From: DHVE2 group archaeon
Lineage (GTDB): Archaea; Thermoplasmatota; Thermoplasmata; Thermoplasmatales; Aciduliprofundaceae
Direction of reading: 5' to 3'
Length of the DNA: 64,000 nt
Assembly: GCA_015523125.1 (NCBI GenBank)
Contig: WAKX01000032.1
Coordinates: 59,286-123,285 of the forward strand
The notes under the pieces are model-generated. The model ran no database searches and was not told where the DNA came from. It was given only the letters and a program-made list of their open reading frames with translations. The translations under genes were made by a program, and so were the position numbers. Each line of letters opens with the position of its first letter. Position 1 is the first letter of the stretch. This document shows positions 33,804 through 43,528 of this stretch, piece after piece.

Positions 33804-34217
33804 TCAGTTTCTTCTGCAATCATACATGATGCGCTTAACCTCGTCCCAAATATCTTTAGAGCCGTAAAACAAATGAGATTTAGCCTTAGAATCCGAGGAG
33901 CCAAAATTCTTTATGAATTTCTCCCTCTTCACCATTTCTATTGCAACCTGCTCTTCACAATGCTTGGGAAGCTCAATAGAGAAATGCCCGACTAAATAGG
34001 CGTGCTGCAAAAAATAGTCAATGTGCCATCTCAAATTTTTCTCTTTGGAGTAATGCCTCTCTATTCTCTTTCTCATATTTTTCTGAGCCGAGCCGATGTA
34101 CACGTAATAACCCTTGGGAAAATGAACCACGCCTAAAGAACCAACCTTCAAATCTATGTCCTTAGGATTTTCGATGAAAAGCGCGTAGATTCCAGAATCG
34201 TGTGATTTTGAAAACAT
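33804..34217 (-). CDS. Stand-alone DUF123 (GIY-YIG-like) protein
   Basis: 137 residues. The DUF123 pattern is clear: GIYALFI near residue 9, KGYYVYIGSAQKNMRKRIERHY, then LRWHIDYFLQHAYLVG, a CEEQ motif and SHLFYGS. It is related to GIY-YIG nucleases: GIY and YIG are replaced by the related GIY/YIG tripeptides seen here, and the following Arg is kept. In several archaea this domain is fused to endonuclease III; here it is alone. Nuclease activity is plausible but unproven. It begins 12 nt after the urocanase stop and may be cotranscribed. Confidence 0.85.
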   Translation of the reverse strand: MFSKSHDSGIYALFIENPKDIDLKVGSLGVVHFPKGYYVYIGSAQKNMRKRIERHYSKEKNLRWHIDYFLQHAYLVGHFSIELPKHCEEQVAIEMVKREKFIKNFGSSDSKAKSHLFYGSKDIWDEVKRIMYDCRRN

Positions 34218-34229
34218 AAAAAGAAAAAA

Positions 34230-35879
34230 TTATTTGAGCATGGGCATCCAGATGCCCTTCTCCTTCGCTGTTCTTATTGCAATCTCGTAGCCCGCGTCCG
34301 CATGCCTTACGACTCCGCTGCCCGGGTCGTTGTGCAATACTCTAGATAATTTCTGCTCCGCTAACTTCGTGCCATCCGCAACGATAACCATGCCAGCGTG
34401 GAGGGAATAGCCAATTCCAACGCCTCCGCCATGGTGGAAGGAAACCCAAGTGGCTCCGGATGCAACGTTGAGCATGGCGTTCAAGATGGGCCAATCCGCT
34501 ATGGCTTCGCTTCCGTCCTTCATCTTCTCCGTCTCTCTATAAGGCGAGGCGACGCTTCCGGTGTCGTGATGATCTCTCCCTATGGCTATGGGCGCATCCA
34601 CCACGCCCTCGCGAACTAATTCATTGAACGCGAGCCCAGCTTTTTCCCTCTCGCCGAAATTGAGCCATAGAATTCTCGCCGGCAATCCTTGCCACTTCAC
34701 ATGCTCTTCCGCCTTGTCTAGCCATTGAATAACATGCTTGTTGTCTGGGAACAATTTTCTTATCACGTTGTCCGTTTCGAATATATCATCGGGATTGCCG
34801 CTAAGCGCTACCCAGCGGAATGGCCCCGAACCTTCTGAGAAAAGAGGGCGTATGTACTCGGGAACATAGCCGGGAATCTTGAACGCATCTTCCACACCTG
34901 CCTCTTTTGCCTGCGCTCTTATGTTATTTCCGTAATCGAACACCTTCGCTCCGTGCTCTTTGAACCAGATCATTGCGGGCACATGCTTTCTCAAAGATTT
35001 TCGAACTTCTTCCAGATATTTGTCCGGATCATTCTCCCTTAATTCTGCGGCTTCTTCGAATGTGTAGCCTGCGGGGATGTATCCGTTCAGCGGGTCATGG
35101 GCGGCGGTTTGGTCAGATACGACATCTGGCACTATTCCACGGCGCACTAGCTCCGGATAAATCTCCGCTGCATTGCCCAAAAGCCCGATGCTTAGTGGTT
35201 TTCCTTCCTTAAGGGCTTCGTCCTTCATCTTAAGCGCCTCATCCAGATCGTCGGTCCATGTATCTAAATATCCGCCCTTCAACCTGCGGTCTATTGCCCA
35301 CTTATTCACCTCTACGATTATTCCCACGCCGTTGTTCATGGTAATCGCTAATGGTTGAGCTCCACCCATTTCTCCAAGACCTGAGGAAAGAACCCATTTA
35401 CCCGTCAAATCATGCTGTCCGAATTCTTTGCGCGCGACGGCGTAAAGAGTTTCGTACGTGCCTTGAAGAATGCCCTGTGTACCTATGTAAATCCACGAGC
35501 CCGCGGTCATCTGCCCGTACATTATTAATCCTCTCTCTTCCAGCTCGCGGAAATACTCCCAGTTGGCCCATTTTGGAACGAGATTTGAATTTGCAATTAG
35601 AACGCGGGGAGCCCACTCGTGCGTTTTGAAAACCGCAACGGGCTTTCCGCTCTGAACCAAAAGAGTTTCATCGGTTTCCATCTCTTTAAGAGTTTTCACA
35701 ATTGCATCGAACGCCTCCCAGTTTCTCGCCGCTCGGCCGGTGCCTCCGTAAACAATGAGATGCGCGGGGTCCTTGGCAACCTCGGGATCCAGATTATTCA
35801 TAAGCAATCTCAGGGGCGCTTCGGTCTGCCATGACTTTGCATTCAATTTTGTGCCTCTAGGGGCTCTAATCTCCCTCAT
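34230..35879 (-). CDS. hutU: Urocanate hydratase
   Basis: 549 residues, normal length. It converts urocanate to imidazolonepropionate with tightly bound NAD+, second step of histidine degradation. It opens [20 protein letters not shown], with [70 protein letters not shown] and [23 protein letters not shown] along the chain. I chose the ATG at 35879 on family alignment and because a TATA-like TTTTTAATC lies about 28 bp upstream; an ATG at 35891 is too close to it. Histidase and imidazolonepropionase are not in the window; FTCD is at 14.6 kb. Confidence 0.96.
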   Translation of the reverse strand: MREIRAPRGTKLNAKSWQTEAPLRLLMNNLDPEVAKDPAHLIVYGGTGRAARNWEAFDAIVKTLKEMETDETLLVQSGKPVAVFKTHEWAPRVLIANSNLVPKWANWEYFRELEERGLIMYGQMTAGSWIYIGTQGILQGTYETLYAVARKEFGQHDLTGKWVLSSGLGEMGGAQPLAITMNNGVGIIVEVNKWAIDRRLKGGYLDTWTDDLDEALKMKDEALKEGKPLSIGLLGNAAEIYPELVRRGIVPDVVSDQTAAHDPLNGYIPAGYTFEEAAELRENDPDKYLEEVRKSLRKHVPAMIWFKEHGAKVFDYGNNIRAQAKEAGVEDAFKIPGYVPEYIRPLFSEGSGPFRWVALSGNPDDIFETDNVIRKLFPDNKHVIQWLDKAEEHVKWQGLPARILWLNFGEREKAGLAFNELVREGVVDAPIAIGRDHHDTGSVASPYRETEKMKDGSEAIADWPILNAMLNVASGATWVSFHHGGGVGIGYSLHAGMVIVADGTKLAEQKLSRVLHNDPGSGVVRHADAGYEIAIRTAKEKGIWMPMLK

Positions 35880-36033
35880 GGTTGGAAGCATGGAGAGATG
35901 GATTAAAAATTTTGCGTCATCCCTGTGAGTTCAAATTCGGTTCAAATTTACATTAAAAAATAAATAGCATCGGAGCATACTCTTAGGGTGATGAGAATAA
36001 TAGTTATAGCGTGTGAAAATGGAGGGTTGAGCG

Positions 36034-37245
36034 GTGAGTGAAAGATTACCAAACCAGTTTTTTCTCGTTTACTTTTCCAAAATTTCAGTTGGTATTGGAA
36101 TAGGCATATTTCTTATGTTTATTCTTCTTTCACTCTGGCATTCTTACAATTCCGCACTTATTGCATCTCTTCCATTTCTAATCATGTCAGCCGTGCCCTC
36201 TTTTCTATCGCCCCTCGTAGGAACACAGGTGGACAAATACTCTAAGCATAAAATTGGAGTGATGGCGATATTCTCATCCCTGATTTTCCTGATTCCCCTT
36301 TATTTCACCTCAGATATTTTATGGATTGTTTTCGTTTTCGTATCCCTGATCGTTTTTGAAAGTTACTTCAACATGACTTACACGATCTCAGTGCGCAATA
36401 TCGTAGGCGATGAAAAATTGATGTACGCCGTTAATCTCTGGGTCACATCAATCGGAATTACATACTTTATCGCCTACATCATAGGGGCTTATTTTTATTC
36501 GTATCTTTCTTTCGGAGTTGCTTTGCTCATAGTTACTCTATCCTATTTCCTCGCGCTTATTCTGTGGCTCGTGGCAAAGGTTCCAGAAGTTAAGAGGGAA
36601 AATAAAAAAGTGAAGTATTCAGAAATTTTCAATGTTCTTAAAAGAAAACCGGCGCTTTTTCACCTGATTTTGCTCTATGACTTTGTATTTTTGTTTATAG
36701 TCATCACTAAAACCCCCGCCTACATACCTTATTGCTTTGACCTTCTGAAAATGAACTCGTTCATGTACGGAATATACAGTGGGCTGAGCGCTTTTCTTTT
36801 TGCAATTGTTCCTCTTTCGATTCATAAATTCATAAATCCAAAAAAGGCAAAAAAGTACGCTCTCGAATCCGTGTTCTTTGAAGGTTTATTGACAATTTTT
36901 ATTGCCCTTACTCCGATTTTGATTTCCGCCCATTTTTATCAAATCACCGTATTCATCGCTCTGATTATTCTCTCCACTTTTCCGGCAACCCTTGAAATGG
37001 ACGGGTTCATGACAATATTTCAAAAAGCAGTGCCCATTGACATACTTGGAAGATTCTCTTCCGTTCGCTCTATTTTCAGGGGCATTATAAACGTCACGGC
37101 AATCCTCATAGCCGGATACTTGACGGATATATTGGGAGCCGTGGTGATTATTTTTGCTTCTGGTGTGCTGCTGTTGATATTGGTGCCGCCCACACACATT
37201 GTTTTAAGAAAAATTAAGTTTAATAGCTGCACTTCCGAGGATTGA
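36034..37245 (+). CDS. MFS transporter, substrate unknown
   Basis: 403 residues with about 12 membrane helices in two halves. The loop after helix 2 reads GTQVDKYSKHKIGVMA, the usual MFS G-x3-D-x2-(K/R) type motif. A central basic stretch (PEVKRENKKVKYSEIFNVLKRKPALFH) separates the halves. It resembles drug/H+ or MFS_3-type exporters; no substrate can be given. The start is a GTG with GGAGGG 8 nt upstream. It is followed by glnA with its own promoter. Confidence 0.78.
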   Translation: MSERLPNQFFLVYFSKISVGIGIGIFLMFILLSLWHSYNSALIASLPFLIMSAVPSFLSPLVGTQVDKYSKHKIGVMAIFSSLIFLIPLYFTSDILWIVFVFVSLIVFESYFNMTYTISVRNIVGDEKLMYAVNLWVTSIGITYFIAYIIGAYFYSYLSFGVALLIVTLSYFLALILWLVAKVPEVKRENKKVKYSEIFNVLKRKPALFHLILLYDFVFLFIVITKTPAYIPYCFDLLKMNSFMYGIYSGLSAFLFAIVPLSIHKFINPKKAKKYALESVFFEGLLTIFIALTPILISAHFYQITVFIALIILSTFPATLEMDGFMTIFQKAVPIDILGRFSSVRSIFRGIINVTAILIAGYLTDILGAVVIIFASGVLLLILVPPTHIVLRKIKFNSCTSED

Positions 37246-37270
37246 TATACTTCTTCGCCATGTCCCAATT

Positions 37271-38491
37271 ATGAACGAATGGGTTTACGCAAACTTGACG
37301 GATATTGAAGGAAGAATACACACAATCGCCCTGCCGAAAAATTACGAATCATTCTTCAAAAACGGGATAGGGATAGACGGCTCATCCATCCCGGGATTCG
37401 CCAGCGTGAACAAATCGGATTTGGTGGCCAAGCCCGACATGGGCACCTTCGTGCAGATTCCATGGAGAGAGAAAGAGTACTTCGTGCTCCTGAGCACCTA
37501 CTTCTCGGGAAGGAGGTTCGAAAAGGACCCGAAGAACATCGCAGCTAAAGCGGATGAAAAACTGAAGGAGATGGGATACACCGCAGTAATGCGCCCGGAG
37601 ATGGAATACTTCGTTTTGAGCGAAAAGAAGGAGGGAAACACTCATTATTTCGAGCCCCCGTACTCCGATGACACCTTCGAATATCGCAAAGAAGTGAGTG
37701 AGAACCTGCAGGAGATGGGAATCCCACTAAGATATCACCACCACGAGAACGCTAGCGGGCAAATCGAAATAGAATTGCTCTGGATCGACACGGTGGAGAG
37801 AACTGCCGATTACGCCACATACACAAAATTGGTGGCTAGGTGGATTGCAAAAAATATGAACCTCGATGTTTCTTTCATTCCCAAAATAAGTCCAGAGTTA
37901 GCGGGCAACGGAATGCACGTTCATCTCTTCCTCAAGAAGAACGGAGAGAATGTGTTCAAAGGAGAAAACGAGATAAGCGAAGAAGCGAGGTATTTCATAG
38001 GCGGAGTGTTGGATCATATCAAGTACATGGCGGCGATAACCAATCCTACCATAACATCATACAAGCGCCTCTGCGGCGGGCTCGAGGCCCCGCGCTATCT
38101 CTCGTGGGGTTACAAGAACAGGAGCACGTTAATTCGGGTTCCTGCGAGGATGAAGGATATCGAGGTGAGAAACGCTGATCCTTCGGCGAATCCTTATCTT
38201 GCATTTTCCTTGATTGTTCTCGCAGGATTGGACGGGATAAAGAAGAAAACCGAGCCGTCCGAGCCCGTTGATTACGATTTGTATTCTCTTGGCGAGGAAA
38301 AGCTGAGGGAGTATCCTTCGCTTCCCTCCTCTTTGGAAGAGGCAATCGAGCTCATGGACAGCGATTCCCTTGTTAAAGAGGCTTTGGGCTCTGAATTGTA
38401 CGATACGTTCGTGGAAATGAAGAAGAAGGAGATAGAAGAGTACAAAAGGGCGATAACGGACTGGGAAATAAAGAGATACAAAGGATTGTGA
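37271..38491 (+). CDS. glnA: Glutamine synthetase, type I, short form
   Basis: 406 residues, some 30 shorter than usual because the N-terminal helix before the beta-grasp domain is missing. It condenses glutamate and ammonia with ATP. All main motifs are present: GIGIDGSSIPGF, RPEMEYFVL, ASGQIEIE, GNGMHVHLFLKKNG, NPTITSYKRLCGGLEAPRYLSWG, NRSTLIRVP and EVRNADPSANPYLAF. No adenylylation-type loop is obvious. A TGATATAC box at about 37242-37249 is 26 bp before the ATG, so the short start is probably real. Confidence 0.94.
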   Translation: MNEWVYANLTDIEGRIHTIALPKNYESFFKNGIGIDGSSIPGFASVNKSDLVAKPDMGTFVQIPWREKEYFVLLSTYFSGRRFEKDPKNIAAKADEKLKEMGYTAVMRPEMEYFVLSEKKEGNTHYFEPPYSDDTFEYRKEVSENLQEMGIPLRYHHHENASGQIEIELLWIDTVERTADYATYTKLVARWIAKNMNLDVSFIPKISPELAGNGMHVHLFLKKNGENVFKGENEISEEARYFIGGVLDHIKYMAAITNPTITSYKRLCGGLEAPRYLSWGYKNRSTLIRVPARMKDIEVRNADPSANPYLAFSLIVLAGLDGIKKKTEPSEPVDYDLYSLGEEKLREYPSLPSSLEEAIELMDSDSLVKEALGSELYDTFVEMKKKEIEEYKRAITDWEIKRYKGL

Positions 38492-38495
38492 TAAC

Positions 38496-39209
38496 ATGAA
38501 GGTACTGATACTTAGTGACATTCACGGAAATTCCGTGGCCCTGAAAGAAATAATAGAAAACGAGAGCTACGATGCCGTGTGGTTCTTGGGGGATCTGACG
38601 GATTACGGACCGAATCCGGATGAAGTTTTAGAAATTCTCAAAGATTTGAATCCAGAAGTGTGGGTCTCGGGAAACCATGATTATGCGAATGCTTTCAACG
38701 TGGATTGTCACTGTGGAGAAAAAACACACGAGCTGAGCGTCTACACCAGAGAAAACATAACGAAAAAATTGCTTAGCGAGGAGGACATCAAATTCCTCCA
38801 GAATTTGCCAATTCGTCAGGAGAAGGAAATTGGCGGGAAGGATTTTTACTTTGTTCACGCGTGCCCGAAGGATCCGCTATACGGGTACATGTTCGACTTC
38901 GATCCAGAATGCATGGTGAACGAAATAGGAAGAAAAATAGAAAAGGATGTGATTGTTTACGGGCACACGCATTTTCCCAGAAATGGAATATATGGGCAAA
39001 TAGCATATTTCAACCCGGGATCAGTGGGCCAGCCAAGGGACGGAGTTCCTCAAGCTTCTTACGGGATATTCTTCTCAGATGAAGAGAATTTTGAATTGCG
39101 GAGGAAAAAATACGATGTTGATGAAGTTGTGAAAAGGATAAAACACCTCGACCTTGAGAAAAAATACGAAGATATGCTCGTGAAAATCCTAATTCAAGGC
39201 AGTGTCTGA
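38496..39209 (+). CDS. Calcineurin-like metallophosphoesterase
   Basis: 237 residues. Metal-site motifs are in order: LSDIHGN, FLGDLTDYGPNPDE, SGNHDYA, VHACPKDP and YGHTHFP, then FNPGSVGQPRDG. It belongs to the YfcE/MJ0936-like group that hydrolyses phosphodiesters or monoesters. The DNA between starts, 4 nt after glnA, suggests cotranscription, but no functional link is known. It has a CHCG motif near residue 72 that is not part of the standard site. Confidence 0.9.
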   Translation: MKVLILSDIHGNSVALKEIIENESYDAVWFLGDLTDYGPNPDEVLEILKDLNPEVWVSGNHDYANAFNVDCHCGEKTHELSVYTRENITKKLLSEEDIKFLQNLPIRQEKEIGGKDFYFVHACPKDPLYGYMFDFDPECMVNEIGRKIEKDVIVYGHTHFPRNGIYGQIAYFNPGSVGQPRDGVPQASYGIFFSDEENFELRRKKYDVDEVVKRIKHLDLEKKYEDMLVKILIQGSV

Positions 39210-39246
39210 AGAAAAGGTTTAATAATATCTTTATGTTATAGTTTGT

Positions 39247-40521
39247 ATGCAATCCGCATACAAGAACAAAAAAAGCTCTTTTGCCATGAGCATAGTGTTG
39301 GGAATTGCATTTTTGGCGTTCAGCAGAAGCATAGGCTGGGCATTGAACAAAGGATTTACGTTCTCCATGCTGAGCGAATACACCGGTTCTTCGATAATAA
39401 AAGGAACTATTCTGGCAATTGAAGGATTGATGGGATTAATAGTTCCTCCCCTGATTGGCTGGTACAGTGACAGAATTTTCACAAAGCACGGAAGGAGAAA
39501 GCCTTTCATTCTTGTGGGCGGTATTTTGGCAGGTTTATCTCTATTCCTCGCGTATCTTACTTACGCTAACGGCTGGTTATTTGAGATGTTCATTTCCTTT
39601 ATCACCTTTTTCTATTTTGCAATGCACCTTTACACCGCACCTTTCCGCGCTCTGATGCCGGACTTGATAAAAAGTGGAGAGAGGGGAAAAGCAAGTGGAA
39701 TCATAACCCTGTTTGAAGTGATCGGAAGCTTGACAGGATTCATTGTTGGTGCAATCCTCTGGGACATAAATCCCCTTTACACGTTCTTGATGGGCTTCAT
39801 TCTGATACCTCTCGGTGCAATACTCACATACACCACAATAGATGAAAAGGAGCTTGAAGAAGAGCGCCTCAGCAAAGTTTTAGATGAGGGAATCATAGAC
39901 TATGCAAAGCGGATGTTCCACGAATTGGATACGATTAAATTCTACGCAGCCCAGACTCTCTGGTGGATGGCCTTCGAGTTCGTGGCGATATTCTTCGTGG
40001 GTATAGCGGCTCAAATTCTACTTGGTGCACCGACGGAAGAGAACATAAAGAAAATCACATCCACTGCCGTGATTCTCATGGGCATATTCAACATAGCCGC
40101 AGTGTTCACCGCAATTCCCGGGGGATACATATACGACAAGCTGGGCAGGAGAAAAAGCATAGTTTTGGGAAATATAATCTTTGGAACATCAATTTTAGCG
40201 GGAATGTTCGCCTCTACCTACACCCATGTTCTCATAATAATGATAGTTGCCGGACTGGGTTGGGGAATAATTCTCTCATCCTCGTATCCCGTGATTGGCG
40301 ATTTGCTCACAAGATACAGGAGAGAGGAGTTTAACGGAAGGTACTACGGATTGTTCGAAGCTTCCAGAAGCATACCAATCCTGTTCGGCGGAATAATCGG
40401 TGGCGCCATAGTACTTCTGGCCGGAAACGATTACACTTCACTCTTCCCTACTTCTGCGATTTCAGTATTTTTAGCGATACCCCTCGTCCTCACTATGAAG
40501 AAGTTAGAGGGGGGTAAGTGA
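39247..40521 (+). CDS. MFS sugar-type symporter (SLC45/GPH-like)
   Basis: 424 residues with about 12 membrane helices. The loop after helix 2 is WYSDRIFTKHGRRKPFILVGG, strongly like SLC45/sucrose-symporter and GPH carriers; a second loop in the C-half is YIYDKLGRRKSIVLG. These favour uptake of a glycoside or another polar solute with H+ or Na+. A TTTAATAAT box at about 39219-39227 lies about 24 bp before the ATG. Its stop overlaps the next ATG (TGATG), so it is coupled to the hydrolase gene. Confidence 0.82.
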   Translation: MQSAYKNKKSSFAMSIVLGIAFLAFSRSIGWALNKGFTFSMLSEYTGSSIIKGTILAIEGLMGLIVPPLIGWYSDRIFTKHGRRKPFILVGGILAGLSLFLAYLTYANGWLFEMFISFITFFYFAMHLYTAPFRALMPDLIKSGERGKASGIITLFEVIGSLTGFIVGAILWDINPLYTFLMGFILIPLGAILTYTTIDEKELEEERLSKVLDEGIIDYAKRMFHELDTIKFYAAQTLWWMAFEFVAIFFVGIAAQILLGAPTEENIKKITSTAVILMGIFNIAAVFTAIPGGYIYDKLGRRKSIVLGNIIFGTSILAGMFASTYTHVLIIMIVAGLGWGIILSSSYPVIGDLLTRYRREEFNGRYYGLFEASRSIPILFGGIIGGAIVLLAGNDYTSLFPTSAISVFLAIPLVLTMKKLEGGK

Positions 40522-41375
40522 TGGTCTGGGAGATAATAATTGGAGTCGCAGTCTCCATAGCCATTATTTTTTTTGTATTTGTGGCATACATCGCCTATCG
40601 CATGGCAAAGCCCCCGAGGGAAGTGGGCAAATGGACCCCTAAAGATTACGGAATGGAGTACGAAGATTTCGTAGTGGAAAACGAGGAAGGATTGAAGCTC
40701 AAGGGTTGGTACGTGAACAGGAACAGCGAAAAAACTATTTTTCTCCTACATGGATACACGGTGAGCCGATGGACATTCTACATCGAAAAGATAGTGAAAT
40801 TTCTATCGGAGAAGGATTATAACATAGTCGTATTCGATTTCAGGGCCCACGGCGAGAGCGAAGGAAAATACACCACTGTAGGAGATAGAGAAATAAACGA
40901 TTTGAAAGCAGTGGTTGAAAAATTCGCCACCAAAAAGAATTGCGTAGTGGGCTATTCCATGGGGGGAATAACTGCGATTAGGTCATTAACCCTACCTGAA
41001 ATCTCATGCGCCATCGCGGATAGCCCTCCGATTTATATGGACAGAACTGGTAAAAGGGGCTTAAAGTATTTTGCCAACCTTCCAGAGTGGCTCTACTGGT
41101 TCGCCAAGCCCTTTTTCTCCATGCTCACGAAAAGCAGGGGGATAGATGTTATGAATTACGCAGACATAATCAAAAAACCGCTTCTCATAATTGCGGGAAA
41201 AAATGACCCGCTGGTAAGGGTGGAAGAGGCGCAAGAGTTCTACGAGAAGAACAAAAAAATAAACGAAAACGTGGAGCTCTGGGTCACCGAAGGTGCGCAT
41301 GTGAGAACGGTTAAAGTGGATGAAGAAGGGTACAAAAACAGGGTGCTCGAGTTCATAGAGAAATATACTGGGTGA
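40521..41375 (+). CDS. Membrane-anchored alpha/beta hydrolase
   Basis: 284 residues. An N-terminal membrane helix (EIIIGVAVSIAIIFFVFVAYIAY) precedes an alpha/beta-hydrolase of the BEM46/YqkD type. The oxyanion region is FLLHGYTVS, the nucleophile Ser lies in VVGYSMGGITA, the acid in IAGKNDPLVRVEEA and the His in TEGAHV. The substrate is unknown. The ATG overlaps the MFS stop by 1 nt with a G-rich ribosome site before it. Coupling to a carrier hints at hydrolysis of an imported ester, which is a guess. Confidence 0.82.
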   Translation: MVWEIIIGVAVSIAIIFFVFVAYIAYRMAKPPREVGKWTPKDYGMEYEDFVVENEEGLKLKGWYVNRNSEKTIFLLHGYTVSRWTFYIEKIVKFLSEKDYNIVVFDFRAHGESEGKYTTVGDREINDLKAVVEKFATKKNCVVGYSMGGITAIRSLTLPEISCAIADSPPIYMDRTGKRGLKYFANLPEWLYWFAKPFFSMLTKSRGIDVMNYADIIKKPLLIIAGKNDPLVRVEEAQEFYEKNKKINENVELWVTEGAHVRTVKVDEEGYKNRVLEFIEKYTG

Positions 41376-41379
41376 GAAG

Positions 41380-41790
41380 ATGATTACGAAAATAAAAAAC
41401 GTCCACGTGTTCCGCATCCCAGCGAATGAAGACATAATGGAATACCTGAAAAACTACGTGGAAGAAAATAGGATAAATTGCGGAGCCATAAACGTCATAG
41501 GAGCGTTGAAGAATGCGGAGATAGGGTATTACAGCACAGGGCAGAAGAGATACATAAAGGAATACGTGGATGAGCAGTGCGAGATTCTCTCGGGAATGGG
41601 AAACATATCGACAATAGGCGAGGAGCATTTCGTGCATTTCCACATAGTCCTCGGTAGAAGAGATTTCTGGGTGAAGGGCGGGCATCTTATAAGGGGAAAG
41701 GTGTTTGTGGGGGAGGTGATAATTTACGAGTTCGAGGGAGAATGTCCGAGGATAAAGAAGGAGTTAAGTTTATGGCCGGAAGATATGTAA
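41380..41790 (+). CDS. PPC/DUF296 domain protein
   Basis: 136 residues, a single PPC (plants and prokaryotes conserved, DUF296) domain. Typical features are the strand-helix start (VHVFRIPANEDIMEYLKNYVEE), INCGAINVIGALKNAEIGYY and the pattern FHIVLGRRDFWVKGGHLIRGKVFVGEVIIYEFEG, with the conserved Gly-His and Glu. In plants the domain is fused to AT-hooks; prokaryotic single-domain forms are trimeric with unknown role. It starts 4 nt after the hydrolase and is probably cotranscribed. Its 3' end contains the promoter of the lysozyme gene. Confidence 0.85.
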   Translation: MITKIKNVHVFRIPANEDIMEYLKNYVEENRINCGAINVIGALKNAEIGYYSTGQKRYIKEYVDEQCEILSGMGNISTIGEEHFVHFHIVLGRRDFWVKGGHLIRGKVFVGEVIIYEFEGECPRIKKELSLWPEDM

Positions 41791-41804
41791 TTGGGGGAAT
41801 GAGA

Positions 41805-43517
41805 ATGAAGTGGGCAATCATTGCAATTCTCCTGTTAATTTTACTGGGAAGTGCCTCAGCTATTTCATCAGCAAATATTAACGCGGGAGAAAAAGCGCAG
41901 TATATCGAAGGGATAGACGTGTCGCACTGGCAAGGGGATATAGACTGGAATCAAGTTTACCAAGATGGCTACAGATTCGCATTCGTGAAGGCGACGGAAG
42001 GCACCAATTACGTGGATGATAAATTTGAGGATAACATGAACAACGGCTCATCCGCCGGATTGTACATGGGAGCGTACCACTTCGCGCATCCAGATTCCAA
42101 TTCAGCCAACAGCGAGGCGGATTTCTTCATTAGCGTGATAACTCCATATTTGAAAAACGGGTACTTGGTTCCAGTACTGGACCTCGAAGATGGCTCATCC
42201 CTCGGCAAATCCGCGCTATCCCAATGGGTAAACGATTTTATGAACAGAATATACGAGAAAACGGGATTGACGGGAATAGTTTACACGAACTCCAACTACG
42301 CCAACAACTATCTTGACTCCTCTGTGACTCAGTGGCCGTTGTGGATCGCGCACTACAGGGTATCCGAGCCAAACACGGGTGTGTGGAATTCGTGGTACTT
42401 CTGGCAGTACGATGATAAGGGCTCCGTCTCGGGCATATCAGGAGACGTGGACCTCGACCATTACAACGGAAATGTGCAATCCCTCTACGATAATTTTGTA
42501 ATCCACGAGAACAAGCCAATTAATCTCACATACTACGACAGAAAAGCGGCTGTTGGCTACGCATCTAGATGGTGGAATTCCAGAAATCCGCATTACAACG
42601 ATTATAGCTCATCGGGCGGAGATTGCGCAGATTTCGTGTCTCAAGCGCTCATCGCCGGCGGGCTATCACTGTGGAGAGGATATGACGGAGACGGGGGAGG
42701 CGTGTATTCCGATAGCAACGGAACCATACCTTACTGCGATTACCTGCACGATAACCTCGTAAAATATCAAGATACAAAATTCGCGTATGTAACATCCTCC
42801 AATTTCACGGTTCCAGATTGGTTGGAAGTGGGAGACGTTATTATATTCGGCGACGCTTCGGGAGACCACTGGAAACATGCAACCATAGTTGTATATAGAA
42901 ATGGAAATGAAGTGGGGGTGGCGGCGCACACGGCGGATGTGTGGAACAAGAGCATATCCGATTTCTTCCCTTCGGAGTTTGACAGGATAAATTACTACCA
43001 CATCAACGACGGAAAGAAAAACATGACAACTATATTCTCCGTAACTGCCAACGCATTAAATGTGCGAGTGGGCCCCAGCACAGATTATCAAGTGATTGGC
43101 ACCATCAGCAATGGGGAGAAATACGTGGCATTCGATTCTTACACCGATTCCCAGGGACACAAGTGGTGGAAATTCTTCTACGATGATCGCGTGGCATGGT
43201 GCGCCTCGTGGTACACAGAAGAAATCTCGGGAGAAATTGTGATGATTAACGTAACCTCATGGCTCAACGTGAGATCCGATCCGGGAACTTCTTACAAAAT
43301 AGTGGGAAAGGCGTATCACGGCATGCTCTTCGCAAAAGTTGGAAGTGAGTACAACTCCTCGGAAGGAAGAACATGGTACGAGATTTACTACTCCTCCAGT
43401 GTGAATTGGATCGCCGGAGAATATACCTCTGATGTCCCTGAGTTCAATCTCTTTTTGTTTTCCATAATCATAGCGCTAGGGATAATAACAAAGTTGAGAA
43501 GGGAAAAATTGTCGTGA
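41805..43517 (+). CDS. Secreted multidomain GH25 lysozyme with amidase-type and SH3 domains
   Basis: 570 residues. A signal peptide (KWAIIAILLLILLGSASA) precedes: a GH25 muramidase (about 30-225) with GIDVSHWQGDIDW, VKATEG, VLDLED and DLDHYNG, so the acids are intact; an amidase_6-like domain (about 235-400) with Cys274 in GGDCADFVSQAL and HWKHATIVV; and two SH3-like domains (ANALNVRVGPSTDYQVIG, SWLNVRSDPGTSYKIVG). A final DVPEF, a membrane helix and KLRREKLS form an anchor. It should cut bacterial peptidoglycan, which archaea lack. A GH25 muramidase with antibacterial activity, transferred from bacteria, has been reported in Aciduliprofundum boonei (from memory). I chose ATG 41805, some 7 nt after GGGGGA. 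Confidence 0.92.
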   Translation: MKWAIIAILLLILLGSASAISSANINAGEKAQYIEGIDVSHWQGDIDWNQVYQDGYRFAFVKATEGTNYVDDKFEDNMNNGSSAGLYMGAYHFAHPDSNSANSEADFFISVITPYLKNGYLVPVLDLEDGSSLGKSALSQWVNDFMNRIYEKTGLTGIVYTNSNYANNYLDSSVTQWPLWIAHYRVSEPNTGVWNSWYFWQYDDKGSVSGISGDVDLDHYNGNVQSLYDNFVIHENKPINLTYYDRKAAVGYASRWWNSRNPHYNDYSSSGGDCADFVSQALIAGGLSLWRGYDGDGGGVYSDSNGTIPYCDYLHDNLVKYQDTKFAYVTSSNFTVPDWLEVGDVIIFGDASGDHWKHATIVVYRNGNEVGVAAHTADVWNKSISDFFPSEFDRINYYHINDGKKNMTTIFSVTANALNVRVGPSTDYQVIGTISNGEKYVAFDSYTDSQGHKWWKFFYDDRVAWCASWYTEEISGEIVMINVTSWLNVRSDPGTSYKIVGKAYHGMLFAKVGSEYNSSEGRTWYEIYYSSSVNWIAGEYTSDVPEFNLFLFSIIIALGIITKLRREKLS

Positions 43518-43528
43518 CCCATATTTTT

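Noticed and set aside
41742..41804. Lysozyme start inside the PPC gene (41742)
   Set aside because: It would put 21 charged residues before the signal peptide; GGGGGA before 41805 and the signal peptide favour the later ATG.
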